In this document: positions 25,706 to 39,411 of the stretch, piece by piece
Layout of the letters: each line of letters opens with the position of its first letter
Numbering within the stretch: the first letter of the stretch is position 1
NCBI RefSeq assembly: GCF_030272615.1
Contig: NC_081406.1
Location: 243,591,218 to 243,655,217, forward strand
Direction of reading: 5' to 3'
DNA length: 64,000 nt
DNA from: Cryptomeria japonica
Taxonomy: Eukaryota > Streptophyta > Pinopsida > Cupressales > Cupressaceae
Position numbers and translations under genes: made by a program
The notes under the pieces: generated by a model
Seen by the model: only the letters and a program-made list of their open reading frames with translations
What the model was told of the DNA's origin: nothing
Database searches by the model: none

Positions 25706-27843
25706 CTTGTATGAGACCAAAATGTGGTGTGGCCACTTTTTGGTCCCCCATATTTTTGTACTTACCCCTGTGTTTGTTGAGATGCTTATGCTATTCTTTC
25801 TATGAAAATAATCATATATGTAATGGATTTCTTATCTCCATATATGAAATTTTAATTGATTATTGTGCAATTTTATAAGTATATGATATATGATGTTGAA
25901 TCTCATTGGATGTTTTCATTTGTTTCGACTATTATATATATTGAGTAAGTACACTTGATATGTGTGTTGAGTAGATATAGGTATGAGGTTATTAATCCGA
26001 TTGGCTACAAAAGTTTGAGCTATTGCCCAACTGTGGTTATTTTGGAGATGCCACATTTGGCCTTTCCTACTATGCCCAATTATACATTTGAGTACAATTT
26101 GAGATGTGAGTTACCTATGTTTACCCAAATATAAATGGAAGGTGATTTTAGAGTCCATTCATGTTGTGAATTACCAATTATATGATTTTATAATTTAAGA
26201 AATCTCATCTCTTGTGATCTAGATGTACTTGATTTATTTACCGATTCCTAAGGCCATTGCAATGATACTCTATACCCCCTCTCTACAATCTAGTATTTTT
26301 TGGATTCAAAGTTATTTTTTTATGATTGATGGCATATCATCCTTTTTTATATAATTGAGTGATATTCACATGTTTAATTTGTGATTGGTGTGAGTGTAAG
26401 CCTATTCCCATGCATATTATGAGTGTGTTTTGGCCTATGTGATCAGCTCTTAGCATGGTGGGAATGAATATTTAGGTTCCATGAGGTTTGATGGCATGGA
26501 AATTGCTCCAGGATCATGATCAAGTTGATAAAGATTCTCAATCTTGATTATTTTACTATTATAACAAGTTATAAAAATATAATTAAAAGATATTTGAATT
26601 CTTACATTAATACATATATTATAATAATTGAAACTTCCTAACGAATAGAATGTTTTGGTTAAAGTGAATGTATCTAACATCTTCAAATATAAACCTTTCT
26701 TCTAGATTTTGGATAATAGTCAATTTGGCCAATGAAACGAAGAAAATAGCATAATAAATGAATTGAAGAACATTAGAGAACTGTTTTTTTTAACGAAATA
26801 GTTGAAGTTGTTAAGCTGGTGCATCTTGCAACCAACTAAAATTCTTTATTCCAATTGAGTTTGCGCATCAAATTCCTCTTTCCTCCCTTGAATTTATTAT
26901 CAATACGTTTTGTCAGCTTGAATGACACGTAAAACTGTTCTGCAAGTCGGCTTTCTCCATGTTTAATCATTGCTTGCATAATCTGTTATTGAGCACCGTT
27001 TATTTTCTTACCCAAACTTCAGGGTAGGTATGTTGATGGAAGATGGAAAAGATCGGAGTGGTTGAGTTGTCCATTAAAAGATTATCTGATATGGATTTTA
27101 TTATTAAAAATAAATTAAAAAAATGTTTCAGAGAAATAAGTTTTATGTTTGTTTTAGTGTTTTGGGTTGTTTTCCTTATGAATTGTAATAGTGAGACTTT
27201 TTTTTAACATTATTTTTATTTTTGATAATATAGACATTTCATTTAAATAATAATAAAAATTATATTTATTATTTATAGAATCTAACTTAATATTTAAGTT
27301 ATTGATTTTTGTTTTGAAATCTTATAATTCTTAATTAAAAAATATGGCATTATGTTTGAGGGAATGGACTTCTAATTTTTAAAGATATATATGATTATTG
27401 CTTTTGCTTGCTTGGTTAGTTAAATTTGTTGAAAGAAATTGCTTATCAAAGATTATATATGAACAATATTAAAAAATCTCTTAAAATTTTTCTAGTGAAA
27501 TTATAATATTTATATTATTTTTCATTTAATTTATGTTTTTTTTCTTTATTTTTAATGTGAATGTTTTAATGTAGTAACATATTGACAACCAACCTAATTT
27601 TGTATTAGATTTGGCCCACAATTTGATCTCTATTTATCTTTATTTGAAGACCATTAGCATTCATTCATAGATGTATTAACTTGTCTACTACTAAATCATC
27701 AATTTATCTCGATATATTATTTTTTATAGGATGAGAGATTAATCTACATCAATCCCACAAAGTGTAAAATCATTCCCAAAATTCAAATCATTAAATTAAC
27801 ATTCTAACTTTCCTACTATATATACACATATATGTCTGTATGT

Positions 27844-27847
<4 letters not shown>
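25706..27847. other. AT-rich intergenic DNA, no gene seen
   Basis: No domain or bounded repeat could be supported. Confidence 0.4.

Positions 27848-27902
<55 letters not shown>
27848..27902. repeat. (AC)n microsatellite
   Basis: About 27 AC units abut the left LTR of the gypsy element. The other flank of that element (39970-40110) is also CA/TA microsatellite-like, suggesting insertion into such a tract. Confidence 0.95.
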
Positions 27903-27905
<3 letters not shown>

Positions 27906-27907
27906 GT

Positions 27908-29213
27908 TGTAATGGTTGTAAAATTAGGGTTTCATCAATTAAGATAATAAAACCACTAATCTTATCTAGGGACCAAAACATTAAAAGAGGGGGGTAAATT
28001 CAATAGATATAGCCACAATTCAATTAGGAAAAGGGCTAAAACACTAATTAAAGTTAAACCAATTTGGTGTCTCCCTCTTTGAGTTGAAATTTGGATGTAG
28101 ATTGTGAAGTTAGGGTAAAATAAAGGATAATTGAAGTGAAATAATAATAAGACTACTACAAATATCAAACAGATCAACAAGCGTAGATCTGAGCAGAAGA
28201 ATAAGATTAGATTTTGTTCTTCAAAGCTCAGGTTGAATTGTTGAGACAAGGATGGTAGGTCACCCTTGTCTAATAACTCAAAGACAGGCAAGTGGGATCT
28301 TTTCCAAATAAGGAAGGCACACTAGATTCACTATTAGAAACTGAGGAATTTTTTTTGAGATTGGGATGCTAGGTTGCCCTAGTCCTCCGCTTTTCACTTT
28401 GTCAAAATCTGAACTTGTTGGTCATCGTCAAGTCTATCAAGACCTTTGATTACAACTCTTGAGTCAATTAGTTGCACACAAAATGAGAGGAAAAGGGGTT
28501 GTGGATAGGGTTTTTCCTTGGGTCAAACCCCGATTTAGGAAGTAACTTGAAATTGAAATTGTATTTGTAATGGAAATAACAAGATACTTTCCTTTTGAGG
28601 GAAAGGCTAGATGTGAAATTGAATGCTTGCAATTGAAATGTATACCTTGATGAAGCTTTCTTGAATCCTCATACAATGGTTTTAGGATGTCTTGTAGAAT
28701 GTCTTTATAGAAGGTCGTTTATGGATGCCATCTTGAATGTTTTAACTTGATTAAACTTCTTCTCTAATGCTTGATTGTTTTCTCACTTGAATTGAATTTT
28801 CTAGAGTGTAATTAAATTTTGATTAGATGAATTAGGTTTCAAATGAGAAGGGTAGGCCTCCTTTTATACTTGACTCTCCGAAAACTATTTGAATTTTTTA
28901 GGGCAGGCCAACATGAGATCTAGATTCTCACTCACTTGATGTGACCATTGTGAGGACCAAATTTGGGTCCTAATTGAGAGGATTAGGGTGCTTTGGTTCC
29001 ATGGTCATGATCTAGGACCAAGGTGCCCTAGCACCCCGGTCCTAAGAATCATGACTCAACTTGGGGAAAAGACATGAGAGAAGGTGAAAATGTAGGTTTG
29101 TAAAGGGTCTGAGTTGAATCAAGGTAGACATCAGGCATCAAAAGACATAACACCATTGAAGTGAGGTCTAGGTGAGGACAAAATTATATGTGGGTACAAT
29201 TTATGACACTACA
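27908..29213 (-). repeat. LTR (3' LTR) of the gag-only Ty3/gypsy element
   Basis: 1306 bp, beginning TGTAATGG and ending GACACTACA on the plus strand. It aligns over its whole length with 33756-34509 plus 39412-39969. On the minus strand the adjacent internal sequence GTGGCGGCTAAA directly precedes it and serves as polypurine tract, which makes this the 3' LTR. Confidence 0.85.
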
Positions 29214-30993
29214 TTTAGCCGCCACTTTAGCGGAAGTATTAGACTACATCCATACCCATAATAAAGTGCAAAGTCAAATTCAAAAAAAAATTCACCAAGA
29301 TACCAAAGCGACAAGATACACCAAACCCCTAGGGACTTTAAGATCTTACTAATCTAATATCAAGATAAAAGGGATAACACATTAAAGAGCAAGAAAGAGT
29401 GACTATACCGGCCTAGTAAGATTTGCTTACTATGAGTCATAAAAAAGAAAATACCAAATTACAAAGCAAAAGGCTTAGTTTTCCAAGTAACTTGAATATT
29501 GAAAACATGTCATTGTGTGTGTAGAAAGTGTAACATTGAGCGGAGTGTATATCCCCATGTTAAAGTGATTGTGTATGCCTTATCGAAAACAATAGATTTA
29601 AGGTAGAATGCATTCAAAAGACAAGAACATTACCACAATGAGATGCCCCTAAGAATGACAAATCAAAGGATAATGGTCACAAAACATATATGAAAAAGCA
29701 CATAAAATATCCACCAACTCTGGATTAGTAATGCACTTGTGGTAAATAATGTATATCAAGGATAATTGTATTGAATTGACCTCATCCCCCAAAGGTAATG
29801 GAACTACAAACACAATGGAAGAAGAGAACAAGAGATAACAAACAAATGTCTTTTGAGTCAACATGGAAGAGACCAAACATACATCTCAACAATTTGCATC
29901 ATCCTCAAGTAGACAACACAAGGCACATTTACAAACAAATAACACATTTATGACATATAGAAGAATTGAGATACAGATAGAGGAATGTCACAACTAATTC
30001 AACCTCTTTATTACCTTGCACTAACAAAGTAACAAGGGTCATCCAAAGAGAACCTAAAATAACACAAAAATATATCAAGAAAAACATCACATGGAAAGCA
30101 CATTGCAAACAAGCAAACAAGCAAACAACAAAACAAAATCCACACACAAATGAAACTAGTCAAGAAAACCATCTGCCTCTCAGTATTTCTTAACACCATC
30201 TAGGGATGGTAGAAAATATGTAAGAGGAGCCACATTGAGCACAATAGATGGAGCTACTACAAATTCGAAACAAGGACCATGCTCTAATGATGAATCAATT
30301 TGTTTGTTGCTAGGAGATAGGGTTAATGCTTTTGATGAAGATAACTCATGATTAATCTCAATGTAAGCTCATACATATCATAAAAATCATTAGGATCAAC
30401 ATTGTTAGCATGAACAACATTATTATCATTATCCATATCAGCATCCAAATTAATAAATTTATAGGATCTTTAACATGAAAAGAAGTTGAACCATCATTTT
30501 TATTGAGCAATTTTAACTTAAGCGATTTGAGTTGAACTTCCTCCCTAAGGTCAAGCAAAGGATGGAAAAATAGGACCAAGACAACATTTGGTGTCTTCGG
30601 GGAGGAAGTGGTTTGGAAAGAAATTTCAAAATCCTTAGTAAGATGTCTTTATTGGTGTTCTCTCATACAATGATTCTTTTTAGTTTTAGTTGAGAATTAT
30701 GAAGGTTGAGGATCAATTAACATAGGCTTCTTTTATTCCCTTATAGGGGGAGGAATGAAAGAAACCCCAATAGGTTGAGAGATAGAGGATGATGCCAAAT
30801 GCTTTCCTTTTGTAGGACATAGGAGGTGGAACTGAGGCATATATAGGAGGAATAGAATGAGTAGGGAAAATACTAGGTCCATTACAAGGAGGAGGAATAT
30901 TTGTGGGTATAGGGTCTCTAGGCTTACTCAAGGCCATTATGATCTCATTTTTCTATTTTTGATAAGATAAAAAAATGATGTCATTTCAAGGCT
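29214..30993 (-). other. 3' internal region of the gag-only gypsy element
   Basis: It contains a Pro-rich fragment (minus 30937-30713, with NIPPPCNGPSIFPTHSIPP), a hydrophobic fragment at 29876-29649 and the polypurine tract at the LTR junction. No RT or integrase motif is visible where these would normally lie. Confidence 0.5.
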
Positions 30994-31420
30994 TTAAAGG
31001 CTCAACTGTTTAGGCCAGAAGTAATCAAGATTAAAATTTTCATGCTTCGCTATGGGTTGGTAAAGGCTATGATTATTTATTATAATAGTACCATTATGAG
31101 GGAATTTCAAACATTTATGAAATGTAGAAGGGATATCTTTCATGGAAGAGAGCCAAGGATGTCCAAAATTCACACAAAATTGATTCAATGTAATAATAAT
31201 AGAAAAGGTGACATCTAAGAACTTAGTACCAACCTCAATGGGAAGAGTAATAGAACCAATAGTAGGGCAAGAGAAGCCATCATACACCTTAACTATAACA
31301 TCAGATTTATTATATGTTACTTGATGCAATTGTTAAGTAAAAAGATTCTCTTTAGTAATCACATTTACCATACATGCTGGATCAATGAGTACCCCTCGTG
31401 AGAGTTTGTGTTTGATCTTT
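30994..31420 (-). pseudogene. Gypsy protease-like region
   Basis: Minus-strand reading gives GVLIDPACMVNVI, an aspartic-protease-like active-site strand with D retained in a DPxxxxN setting. After one stop comes a long open stretch (31329-30994) with VTYNKSDVIVKVYDGF and PWLSSMKDIPS, the segment that follows the retropepsin fold in plant gypsy polyproteins. Broken by at least one stop (in FT*QLHQ). Confidence 0.55.
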
Positions 31421-31719
31421 GTAGTAATATATAATGAACCATTAGGTGCAACAATAGTTTCACTAGGATCAAATGTAATGCATAAGTCTTTTGTAGGTTT
31501 AGGTTTGTCAATGAGGTTTATAACATTATTAGATTATACACCAAGGTCGTTAGGAGAAAAAGCAAGTAGCTTAGACTCGACAACATTGGTAGAAGAGGAA
31601 GGCAACAAATTGGTGAAAATTTGGAGGTTTTGGTTAGGAGGAGCTACATATTTATTCCCTTTGTCATTCACACGAGCTATGGATATAGTGTTTCTATCAA
31701 TAAAGTCTTGAATCTTATT

Positions 31720-32728
31720 CCTTAACTAATAACATTTATTAGTATCATGACCTTGTTGATGATGATATTAATAAAAAGAGCTAGGATCATGTTAATTCGG
31801 TAATGGTTTCAAATGGTTGATTGGTTTGATGGGAGGAAGTTACAACACATTATCATTCATCAAACTCAACATTACACTTTGAAAAGAATTAGAAAGAGGA
31901 GTTAATTATTTTATAAATTATTTGGATAAAGGGGCCACACCTAATGTTGTGGCTACCACTTGAGTGTTGATGCTATCATTTATCTTGATGAAACCTTTGT
32001 TTTGTTTGAACTTCATAATCGATTGTTGAGAACTATCATTTTTATCAACTAGAGTCATTGAAGAGGATGATTAAAATTGACTCACTTGAAGCTAATAATT
32101 ATGAAGTATTACGTACAATTGTGTAAAAGAAGTAAACTCTGAAAATAGAAGCTTATCTCTAATATCATTTTGTAAATTAGCAATAAATTTTTTCCGGACA
32201 TTATGATCAGAAACATGATAATCAATATATGAATGAAAATTTTTATATCTACCAATAAAATTAGTCACTTTTTCTTTAACTCCTTTCTTACAATGATTCA
32301 AATCAATCAAAATAACCTTAGGACATGTTATTTTGAAATTGTTGAATGAAAGTATTACCCAATTGCTGAAAAGAAGTAATAGAATAAGGAGACAAAGAAC
32401 AATACCATTGTAAGGCTTTATCTCTAAAGTTTCTAGTAAATAGTTTTTCCACAAGTCTTTGATCATGAGAGAATTCACTACTCAAGGTTTGAAATATCTT
32501 CACATGAGTCAAGGGATCAACTTTTCCATTGTATAACTCCAATTGGGGAATTTTCATATGTTTAGGAGGAATTGCACAAACAATGTCATTGGTTAGTGAT
32601 CTTACTACATCAAATGTGGGAAAATTGAACTTGGATTGAGTTATGGAAGCCAATTGGTGTTGTAAGGATGTAATAGTTTGAGCTAGGTTATTGATAGTTG
32701 CTTTGGTGGATGGATTGAAATTGGACAA
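31720..32728 (-). pseudogene. Ty3/gypsy gag (capsid) remnant
   Basis: The frame starts at 32728 with MSNFNPSTKATINNLA and contains the gag capsid signature: PPKHMKIPQLELYNGKVDP, then FSHDQRLVEKLFTRNFRDKA followed by LQWYCSL. A frame shift near 32320 moves it to the adjacent frame (SEFTSFTQLYVILHNY, ending 32092). After more stops a YHHQQGHDTNKC stretch (about 31740) resembles the Cys/His motif at the end of gag in the Tat group. Structural coat of the retrotransposon particle; inactive. Confidence 0.72.
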
Positions 32729-33755
32729 ACTGGATTGTGATGGAGGAGTAACATTGTTGTAGGTAGGTGGAGGTTGAGAATAAGGAGGGGGAACATTATG
32801 GTATTTTTGTATGACTCATAGAAGGAGGTATATAAGAATATTGATTAATATTATTTCCCCCATGACTAACATGTGTAGGTTTAACATTTTGTGTGGAAGT
32901 AGTCATGATAGAAGATGTGAATGTAGGCACACTAGGAAAGGATGTAGACATAATAATGGAATGATTAACTTGGCTAGTAGGTTGATATTAACCAAGGACT
33001 TTGGCACAAATTTTGTTTGGCATAATATTAGTATCAACAATATGAGCAAGGCCATGCAACAAATCCACACCTATCTTATCACTTTGAAACATTTTTTTTA
33101 ATCCTTCAATCAAGGGGATTGCCTCACTATCTAGGTATTGATTTTAAAACATTATCAATCTTCTCCAATTGGTCACTAGTAACCCTAGTTAGTGATTCAT
33201 CCTCATTATGAAAAATATGAGGTGAAGGGGGATATGTGATGTCATTTGTTGGATTAGAGGAAGTGCCAATATTCACATGGAACAAGTTAGCCAACTAGGG
33301 CTCCATATCCTTTATATTTACACCTCGGGACTATAACCTCTTCTCACTGAAATATTGTATGTAAGACTACAGGTAAAAAAAATCATGCACAAAGGAGGAA
33401 AAATGAAGGAAAAGATTGAAAGCCGTGATTAAAAAATGCAATTTCTTTGTAAAATGATTGATTAACCAATGAATTAAACAATGTGAATTATAAATTTGAA
33501 TACTAGATAGATCTAAACCTGAACATAATATGTCATAAAAATCATATCTGAAAATACAATTGAACAATTATGCAACCCACAAGTCAATTTTAGAAGAATA
33601 AATTATGGTTTTTATGAAATTAACCTCTTAATTTATGTAATTCAATTGCATATATGATCTATGAGTGCAAACATTAATATTTAAGTGTACACAAAATATA
33701 TCCGAGACCATAAATTAGAATTAATACAAATTTCTTGAAGTCGAGCTCACCAAAA
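32729..33755 (-). other. Leader of the gag-only gypsy element
   Basis: Untranslated region of about 1 kb between the 5' LTR and gag. It starts (minus strand) with TTTTGGTGAGCTCGACTTC next to the LTR, a candidate primer-binding site. No gene. Confidence 0.5.
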
Positions 33756-34509
33756 TGTAATGGTTGTAAAATTAGGGTTTCACCAATTAAGATAATAAAA
33801 TCACTAATCCTACCTAGTGACCAAAACATTAAAACAAGGGGCTAAATTCAATAAATCTAGCCACAATTCAATTAGGAAAAGGGATGAAACACTAATTAAA
33901 TTTACCAATTTGGTGTCTCCCTCGTTTGAGTTAAAATTTGGATGTAGATTGTGAAGTTAGGGCAAAAAAATGGACAGTTGAGGTAAAATAATAATAACAA
34001 ATTGCTACTGGTATTAGACAGAGTCATAGATAGGGATGCAAGCATAAGAATAAGATCAGAACCCATTCCTAAAAGTTTGGGTTGAATTGTTAGGATTGAG
34101 ATGGTAGGTTGTCTTGGTCTTGTAGCTCTAAGATAGGAAAGTGGGATCTTTTCCAAATTAGGGAGATGCATTAGATTCATTGTCAGAAACTTGGGAAAAA
34201 ATTCTAGGATCAAGATGCTAAGTCACCTTGGTCCACCGCTTTTTGCTCTATCAAAATCTAAACTTGTTTGTCATCATCAACTTTATCAGAATATCTGATT
34301 ACAACTCTTGAGTCAATTTCCTGCACACAGAAAGAGAGGAAAAGGGGTTTTGGATAGGGGTTTGCCTTGGGTCAAACCTCAATTCAGGAACTAACCTTGA
34401 AATTAAAATTATAATTGTAATGGAAATAGCATGATACTTCCCTTTTGAGGGAAATGTTAGATCTGAAACTTAATGTTTGTAATTGAAATTCATACCTTGA
34501 TGAAGCTTG
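33756..34509 (-). repeat. 5' LTR of the gag-only gypsy element, part 1
   Basis: 754 bp matching 27908 onward. It stops at GATGAAGCTTG, where the copia element starts. The match continues at 39412, so one LTR is split in two. Confidence 0.85.
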
Positions 34510-34956
34510 TGTTAGAGTTTCAAGCAGATTCAAAGCAAATATGAACTAACAATTATATGCAGATTTAAATACAAAAGATAAAGAAATAAAATAGACACAG
34601 ATAACACAAATATTTAACGTGGTTCACCCAAAATGGGTTATGTCCACCATACACAGCCGTCCAATCTTTCTTATTATTCAGCAAAAATAGTACATCAACC
34701 TTACAATGCCTTAAGCATCCAACCGCTTATAACATGTGTTTTTAGGGCAATAAACAAAGTTGGCCTTTTTAGGGTTTTATTACAATGTCGGTTTTCATCA
34801 ACAAAAATGACAATTTTTTTTTTCTCAGGGGCTACCACCCTTGAACCCCCGCAGGGGGCTTCGCCTACTTTCTCAAGGCCTGGCCCAGCCCCAAACCCTA
34901 GCAAGGATACGTGCTGAGTGTACAATACTTTGCTAATCAGTCACCACATATCAACA
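34510..34956 (-). repeat. 3' LTR of the copia element
   Basis: 447 bp, TGTTAGAG...ATCAACA on the plus strand. It aligns with 38983-39406. By eye they differ at several percent of positions plus indels (including a T-rich segment near 34810), so the insertion is not recent. Confidence 0.9.
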
Positions 34957-35092
34957 ATCTCCCACTTGGAGATTGATCAGGCTCCACACCAAACAATCTC
35001 CCACTTGGAGACTGATACAAGACAACATCACTGTACTTGCAGCATCCACCGGATAAAACACTTGGACTTGACTGGTATAAATTCCACACTTA

Positions 35093-38000
35093 TCAATCAA
35101 GAAGACCAATAGAAATAGATGAAGAAATTAGGTTCTCATGTAGAACTGCCTTCATGAACATATCAACAGGATTCTCACTTGTGTGAATCTTCTCAAGCCG
35201 TAACTGACCCTCCTCCAAAACAGTTCGGATGAAATGGTACCTGAGCTGAATGTGCTTTGTCCTTAAATGAAAAGAAGAGTTCTTTGCAAGATGAATGACA
35301 CTCTGGCTATCGGTATACAATGGTGGATCCTCCTGTGTCTGACCCAATTCCTCCAGAAAATATTGCAACCAAATCATCTCCTTGATGGCTTCTGTAGCAG
35401 CAAAATACTTAGCTTCAATGGTTGAAAGTGCAACAACCTTTTACAGCCTAGAAATCAATTGACTGCAGTTCCGCCTATAGTAAAAGCATACCCTGTAGTA
35501 CTTCTTCGTGAATCAATATCGCTTGCCAGATCAGAGTCAACGAATCCTCTTAGAGCAACATTAGATCCTTTGAAGCATAATGCCTTCGTAGTAGTTCCTT
35601 TCAAATACCGAAGAATCCATTTCACAACATTCCAATGTTCCATACCCGGATTACTCATAAACCTGCTCACAACTCCCATTGCATGTGCAATATCTGGCCT
35701 TGTGAAAACCATTGCATACATCAGACTACCAACAGTTGATGAATACGAGATGTTAGACATTTTATTTACCTCTTCCTATACCTTTGGGCACATCTCCTTA
35801 GTCAATTTGAAATGACTAGCCAAAGGTGTACTAACTGCTTTTGCATCTTGCATGTTAAATCTTTTCAACACCTTCTTTATATATTCACTTTGGGACAAAT
35901 TCAAGGTTCTATTTTTCCTGTCTCGTGTAATCCTCATACCGAGAATTTGCTTAGCTGCACCCAAATCCTTCATAGCAAATGACCTAGCTAATTTATGTTT
36001 AAGATCATTTATATGTTGCATGTTAGACCCAACAACAAGCATGTCATCAACATAAAGCAACAAGATAATATAACTGCCATTATCCAATCTCTTAAAATAT
36101 ACACAATGATCAGAATGACATCTATGATAACTGTGTTCAACCATGAAACTATCAACTTTTAAATACCATTGTCGGGGTTCCTGCTTTAGGCCATACAAAC
36201 TTTTCTTCAACCTACACACCAAGTTCTCCTTACCTTTGACCTCATATCCCTGTGGTTGCAACATGTAAATTTCCTCTTCCAAATCTCCATGGAGAAAAGT
36301 TGTTTTGACATCTAATTGTTCAAGATGTAAATCACCTATAGCCACAAGACTAAGTATAGTTCTAATTGAAGTCATTTTTACAATTGGAGAAAATATTTCA
36401 TCATAATCTATTCCCTTTTTCTGTGCAAAACCTTTTACCACAAGTCTGGCATTATATCTTTTCTGACCTCCTTCCTCCTCCTTCAGCTGATAAACCCATT
36501 TGTTAGGCAAAACTCTTTTTTCTGCAGGTAAAGGGACTAAGTCCCAATTCTTTTTTTTCATCAAGGACTCCATCTCCTCTTTCATGCCTAGCTCCCACTG
36601 TTGTTTGGCATTTACTTGCATTGCTTCTTCATATTCTTCTGGTTCACTAGAATCAGTTAATAAAATAGAATACAAAGAAGGAGAAAATCTTTCAGGGGGT
36701 CTACTTGACCTCGTAGAACATTTAACAGTTGTAGGAGTTTGTGGGACAATCTGTTGTTGCTAAGCATCAGGTACCCGTGGCATTTCATTTTCAGGAATCT
36801 CATCCAACACCACATATTCTTGTTTGTCTTGTTCATGCTTCTTTTCCTGCATCTGTTTTGTATACATAACCTTCTCATTGAATATAACATCTCTACTTCT
36901 AATTATTTTCTTATTTTCAAAATCCCATAACTGATAGCCATATTCATCTATCCCATATCCAATGAAGGTACATTTATGAGATTTAGCATCAAGCTTGGTT
37001 CTGTTTTCTTTATCAACATGGACAAAAGCTTCACAACCAAAGGTTTTCAGAAAAGAATAATTTACCTTTTTACCAGTCCATTCCTCCTCAGGAATACCAC
37101 CATCCAAAGGGGTTGAAGGACCTCTATTTATCAAATAGACAGTAGTATGTACAACATCTACCCAAAAATGTAAGGGCAATCCAACATGCAATCTCATGCT
37201 CCTCGCGCATTCCATGATAGTCATATTCATTCTCTTTGACGCACCATTTTCTTGTGGAGTTCCTGGAACCGTCTTCTACTTTTGAATCCCATTTAAGGAG
37301 CAGTAATCTTCAAATTCTTTGCCGCAATACTCACCACCATTATCCGATCTGAGACACTTCAACTTTTTTCCTATCTCATTCTCAACCAAAGCTTTCCATT
37401 TCTTAAAAATTTCAAAAACATTTGATTTTTGTTTTAGGAAATATACCCATGTTTTTCTGGTTGAGTCATCAATAAAAATAACATAATAACAAAAGCCACC
37501 AAGAGATGGTACCTGAGTCGGTCCCCATACATCTGAATGCACAAGCTCTAACTTCTCAGTCTTTTTCTCTTTCCCAACCTTGAGAAATTTGACTCTTTTT
37601 TGTTTACCATAAACAGAGTTTTCATAGAACTCTAAATCAATCTTCTTTAGTCCTGGCAATAGATTTTTGTAGTGAAGGATTTTCATCCCTTTCTCACTAA
37701 TGTGCCCAAGCCTATGGTGCCACATTATCGAATCTGTTCTTGCAACATCTATTGTTGTTGTCCCAACAGTAACTTTATCTGTAGCAGCTAGGGTAGAGTA
37801 AGTGTTACCAGTACAGAGATATAATGTGCCTACCTTCGCACCTTTAGCTACTACTAAATTAGGAATATGTCTTACCTCTTGCAGAAACCAATAATTTCCA
37901 TTCTGCAACTTGATCTTTATCTTTCCTTTTCCAACAATTTGACAGGGCTCATCATCACCCAAATATACCTGTCCAAAATCACCTTGAACATAATCTAGAA

Positions 38001-38922
38001 AATATTTTCTATGGGGTGTAGCATGAAATGAAGCCCCAAAATCTATTACCTAGTAATCATTAACATTATCCAAACATAAGATTAAAGCATCTTATAAAGT
38101 ATTACTTGCAATATTAGCTTCCTTACTGTCATTTTCATTTTTGTCTCCTTTGTTTTTCCGAGACCAACAGTCTTTCTTTAGATGACCAAGATTTCCACAG
38201 TACCAACAATCTTTCTTTCCTCTAGATTGAGAGCATCCTTTCTTTGACTTCCCTCATGACTTCTCATTCCCAGGGCCTTTTCCTCTTTCCTTTGATCTTC
38301 CTCTATTCTCCACATTCAAAACACTACCCAATGATGTTGGAGTCTCACCTGTGCTTTTTCTTTGCATTTCCTCGCTTATGATAACACCAACAATATCATC
38401 AAATATCAAAGTATTTTTACCAGAGACAGAGTTACCTACAGCCATAACCAAGCTATTCCATCTTTTTGGCAAAGAACATAAAATCAAGAGAGCCCTAACC
38501 TCTTCTGCAAAGGTAATTTTTACTAAAGACAATTGACTGGTAATTGTATTAAATTCATTTAAGTGCTCCGCTACAGATCCTCCCTCACTCATTTTTGAAT
38601 TAAACAAATGCTTCATAAGAAATACCTTATTCGAAGCCGAGGGTTTCTCATACAACTTAGCCATTGTCGCCATCAATTCTACAGTCATTTTTGCTTCTGT
38701 TATATTGAATGCTACAGACGGTGCAAGGCACAATCGAATGGATCCCAGTGCCTTTCTATCTAAAATGTCTCACTCTTCATCTGACATTGTGGTCACTTTC
38801 TTTGCCTTTCCTTCCAATGGCCGCCACAAATCCTTTTGATACAGGTAATCCTCCATCTGCATTTTCCATAATTGATAGTTTTGGCCGTTAAAATTTTTGA
38901 CCTTGAATTTGGAATCATCCAT
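35093..38922 (-). pseudogene. Copia gag-pol polyprotein, disrupted
   Basis: One frame runs from ATG 38922 to about 35458, then shifts by one base (near AVN, before the RNase H end) and continues to a stop at 35093. Order: gag; zinc knuckle CWYCGNLGHLKKDC (about 38200); protease with the catalytic Asp but DFGAS instead of DSGAS (about 38050); integrase zinc region with WHHRLGH but both cysteines replaced (YENSVYGK); integrase core with HSDVWGP, SDNGGEY and PQENG (all three D, D, E present); RT with KARL-type block NARLVVKGFAQ and YVDDM; RNase H with VDSDLASD and TDSQS. In-frame stops interrupt gag (about 38770 and 38254), near 38096, before the protease Asp, at 37276, 36760 and 35776, and at a Gln codon near 35435. 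It cannot encode an active polyprotein. Confidence 0.92.
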
Positions 38923-38982
38923 TGTTCCCACTCAAATATGAGAGTCCTGCCAATTTAGGGAAAACCTCGCTTTGATACCAAT

Positions 38983-39406
38983 TGTTAGGGTTTCAAGCAG
39001 ATCCGAAGAAAATATGAACTAACAATTTTATGCAGATTTAAATACAAAAGATAAAGAAATAAAACAGGACACAGATAACACAGAGATTTAACGTGGTTCA
39101 CCCAGAATGGGTTACGTCCACCATACACAGCCGTCCAATCTTTCTTCTTATCTAGCAAAAATAGTACATCAACCTTACAATGCCTTAAGCATCCCAGCCG
39201 CTTATAACATGTGTTTTTAGGGTAACAAACAAAGTCGGCCTTTTTAGGGTTTTATTACAATGTTGGTTTTTTTCTAGGGGGCTGCCGTCCCTGAACCCCT
39301 ACAGCGGGCTTCGCCCGCTTTCTCGGGGCTTGGCCCGGCCCTGGACCTCGACGAGGATACGTGCTGAGTGTACATTACTTTGCTGATCAATCGCCACGTA
39401 TCAACA
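38983..39406 (-). repeat. 5' LTR of the copia element
   Basis: 424 bp, TGTTAGGG...ATCAACA on the plus strand. The initiator-Met primer site lies directly inside it, and the target duplication copy ACTTG directly outside. Confidence 0.9.
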
Positions 39407-39411
39407 ACTTG

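Larger units (their letters stand above)
34510..39406 (-). mobile_element. Ty1/copia LTR retrotransposon (Tnt1/Tork-like), nested in a gypsy LTR
   Basis: 4.9 kb with LTRs at 34510-34956 and 38983-39406. Flanking 5-mers GCTTG (34505-34509) and ACTTG (39407-39411) form a target duplication with one mismatch. Inside the 5' LTR (minus strand) ATTGGTATCAAAGCGAGG is a primer site for initiator-Met tRNA. Inside the 3' LTR the minus strand reads CCAAGTGGGAGATT, the polypurine tract. Domain order GAG-PR-IN-RT-RNaseH is copia-type. The gypsy LTR it interrupts can be reassembled exactly against the other LTR, so the insertion is younger than the gypsy element. Confidence 0.92.

Noticed and set aside
27796-27981. 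Cys-Val repeat frame
   Set aside because: Translation of (AC)n.
34701-34925. Frames inside the copia LTR
   Set aside because: Lies in the LTR on both strands; no domain and a known non-coding context.
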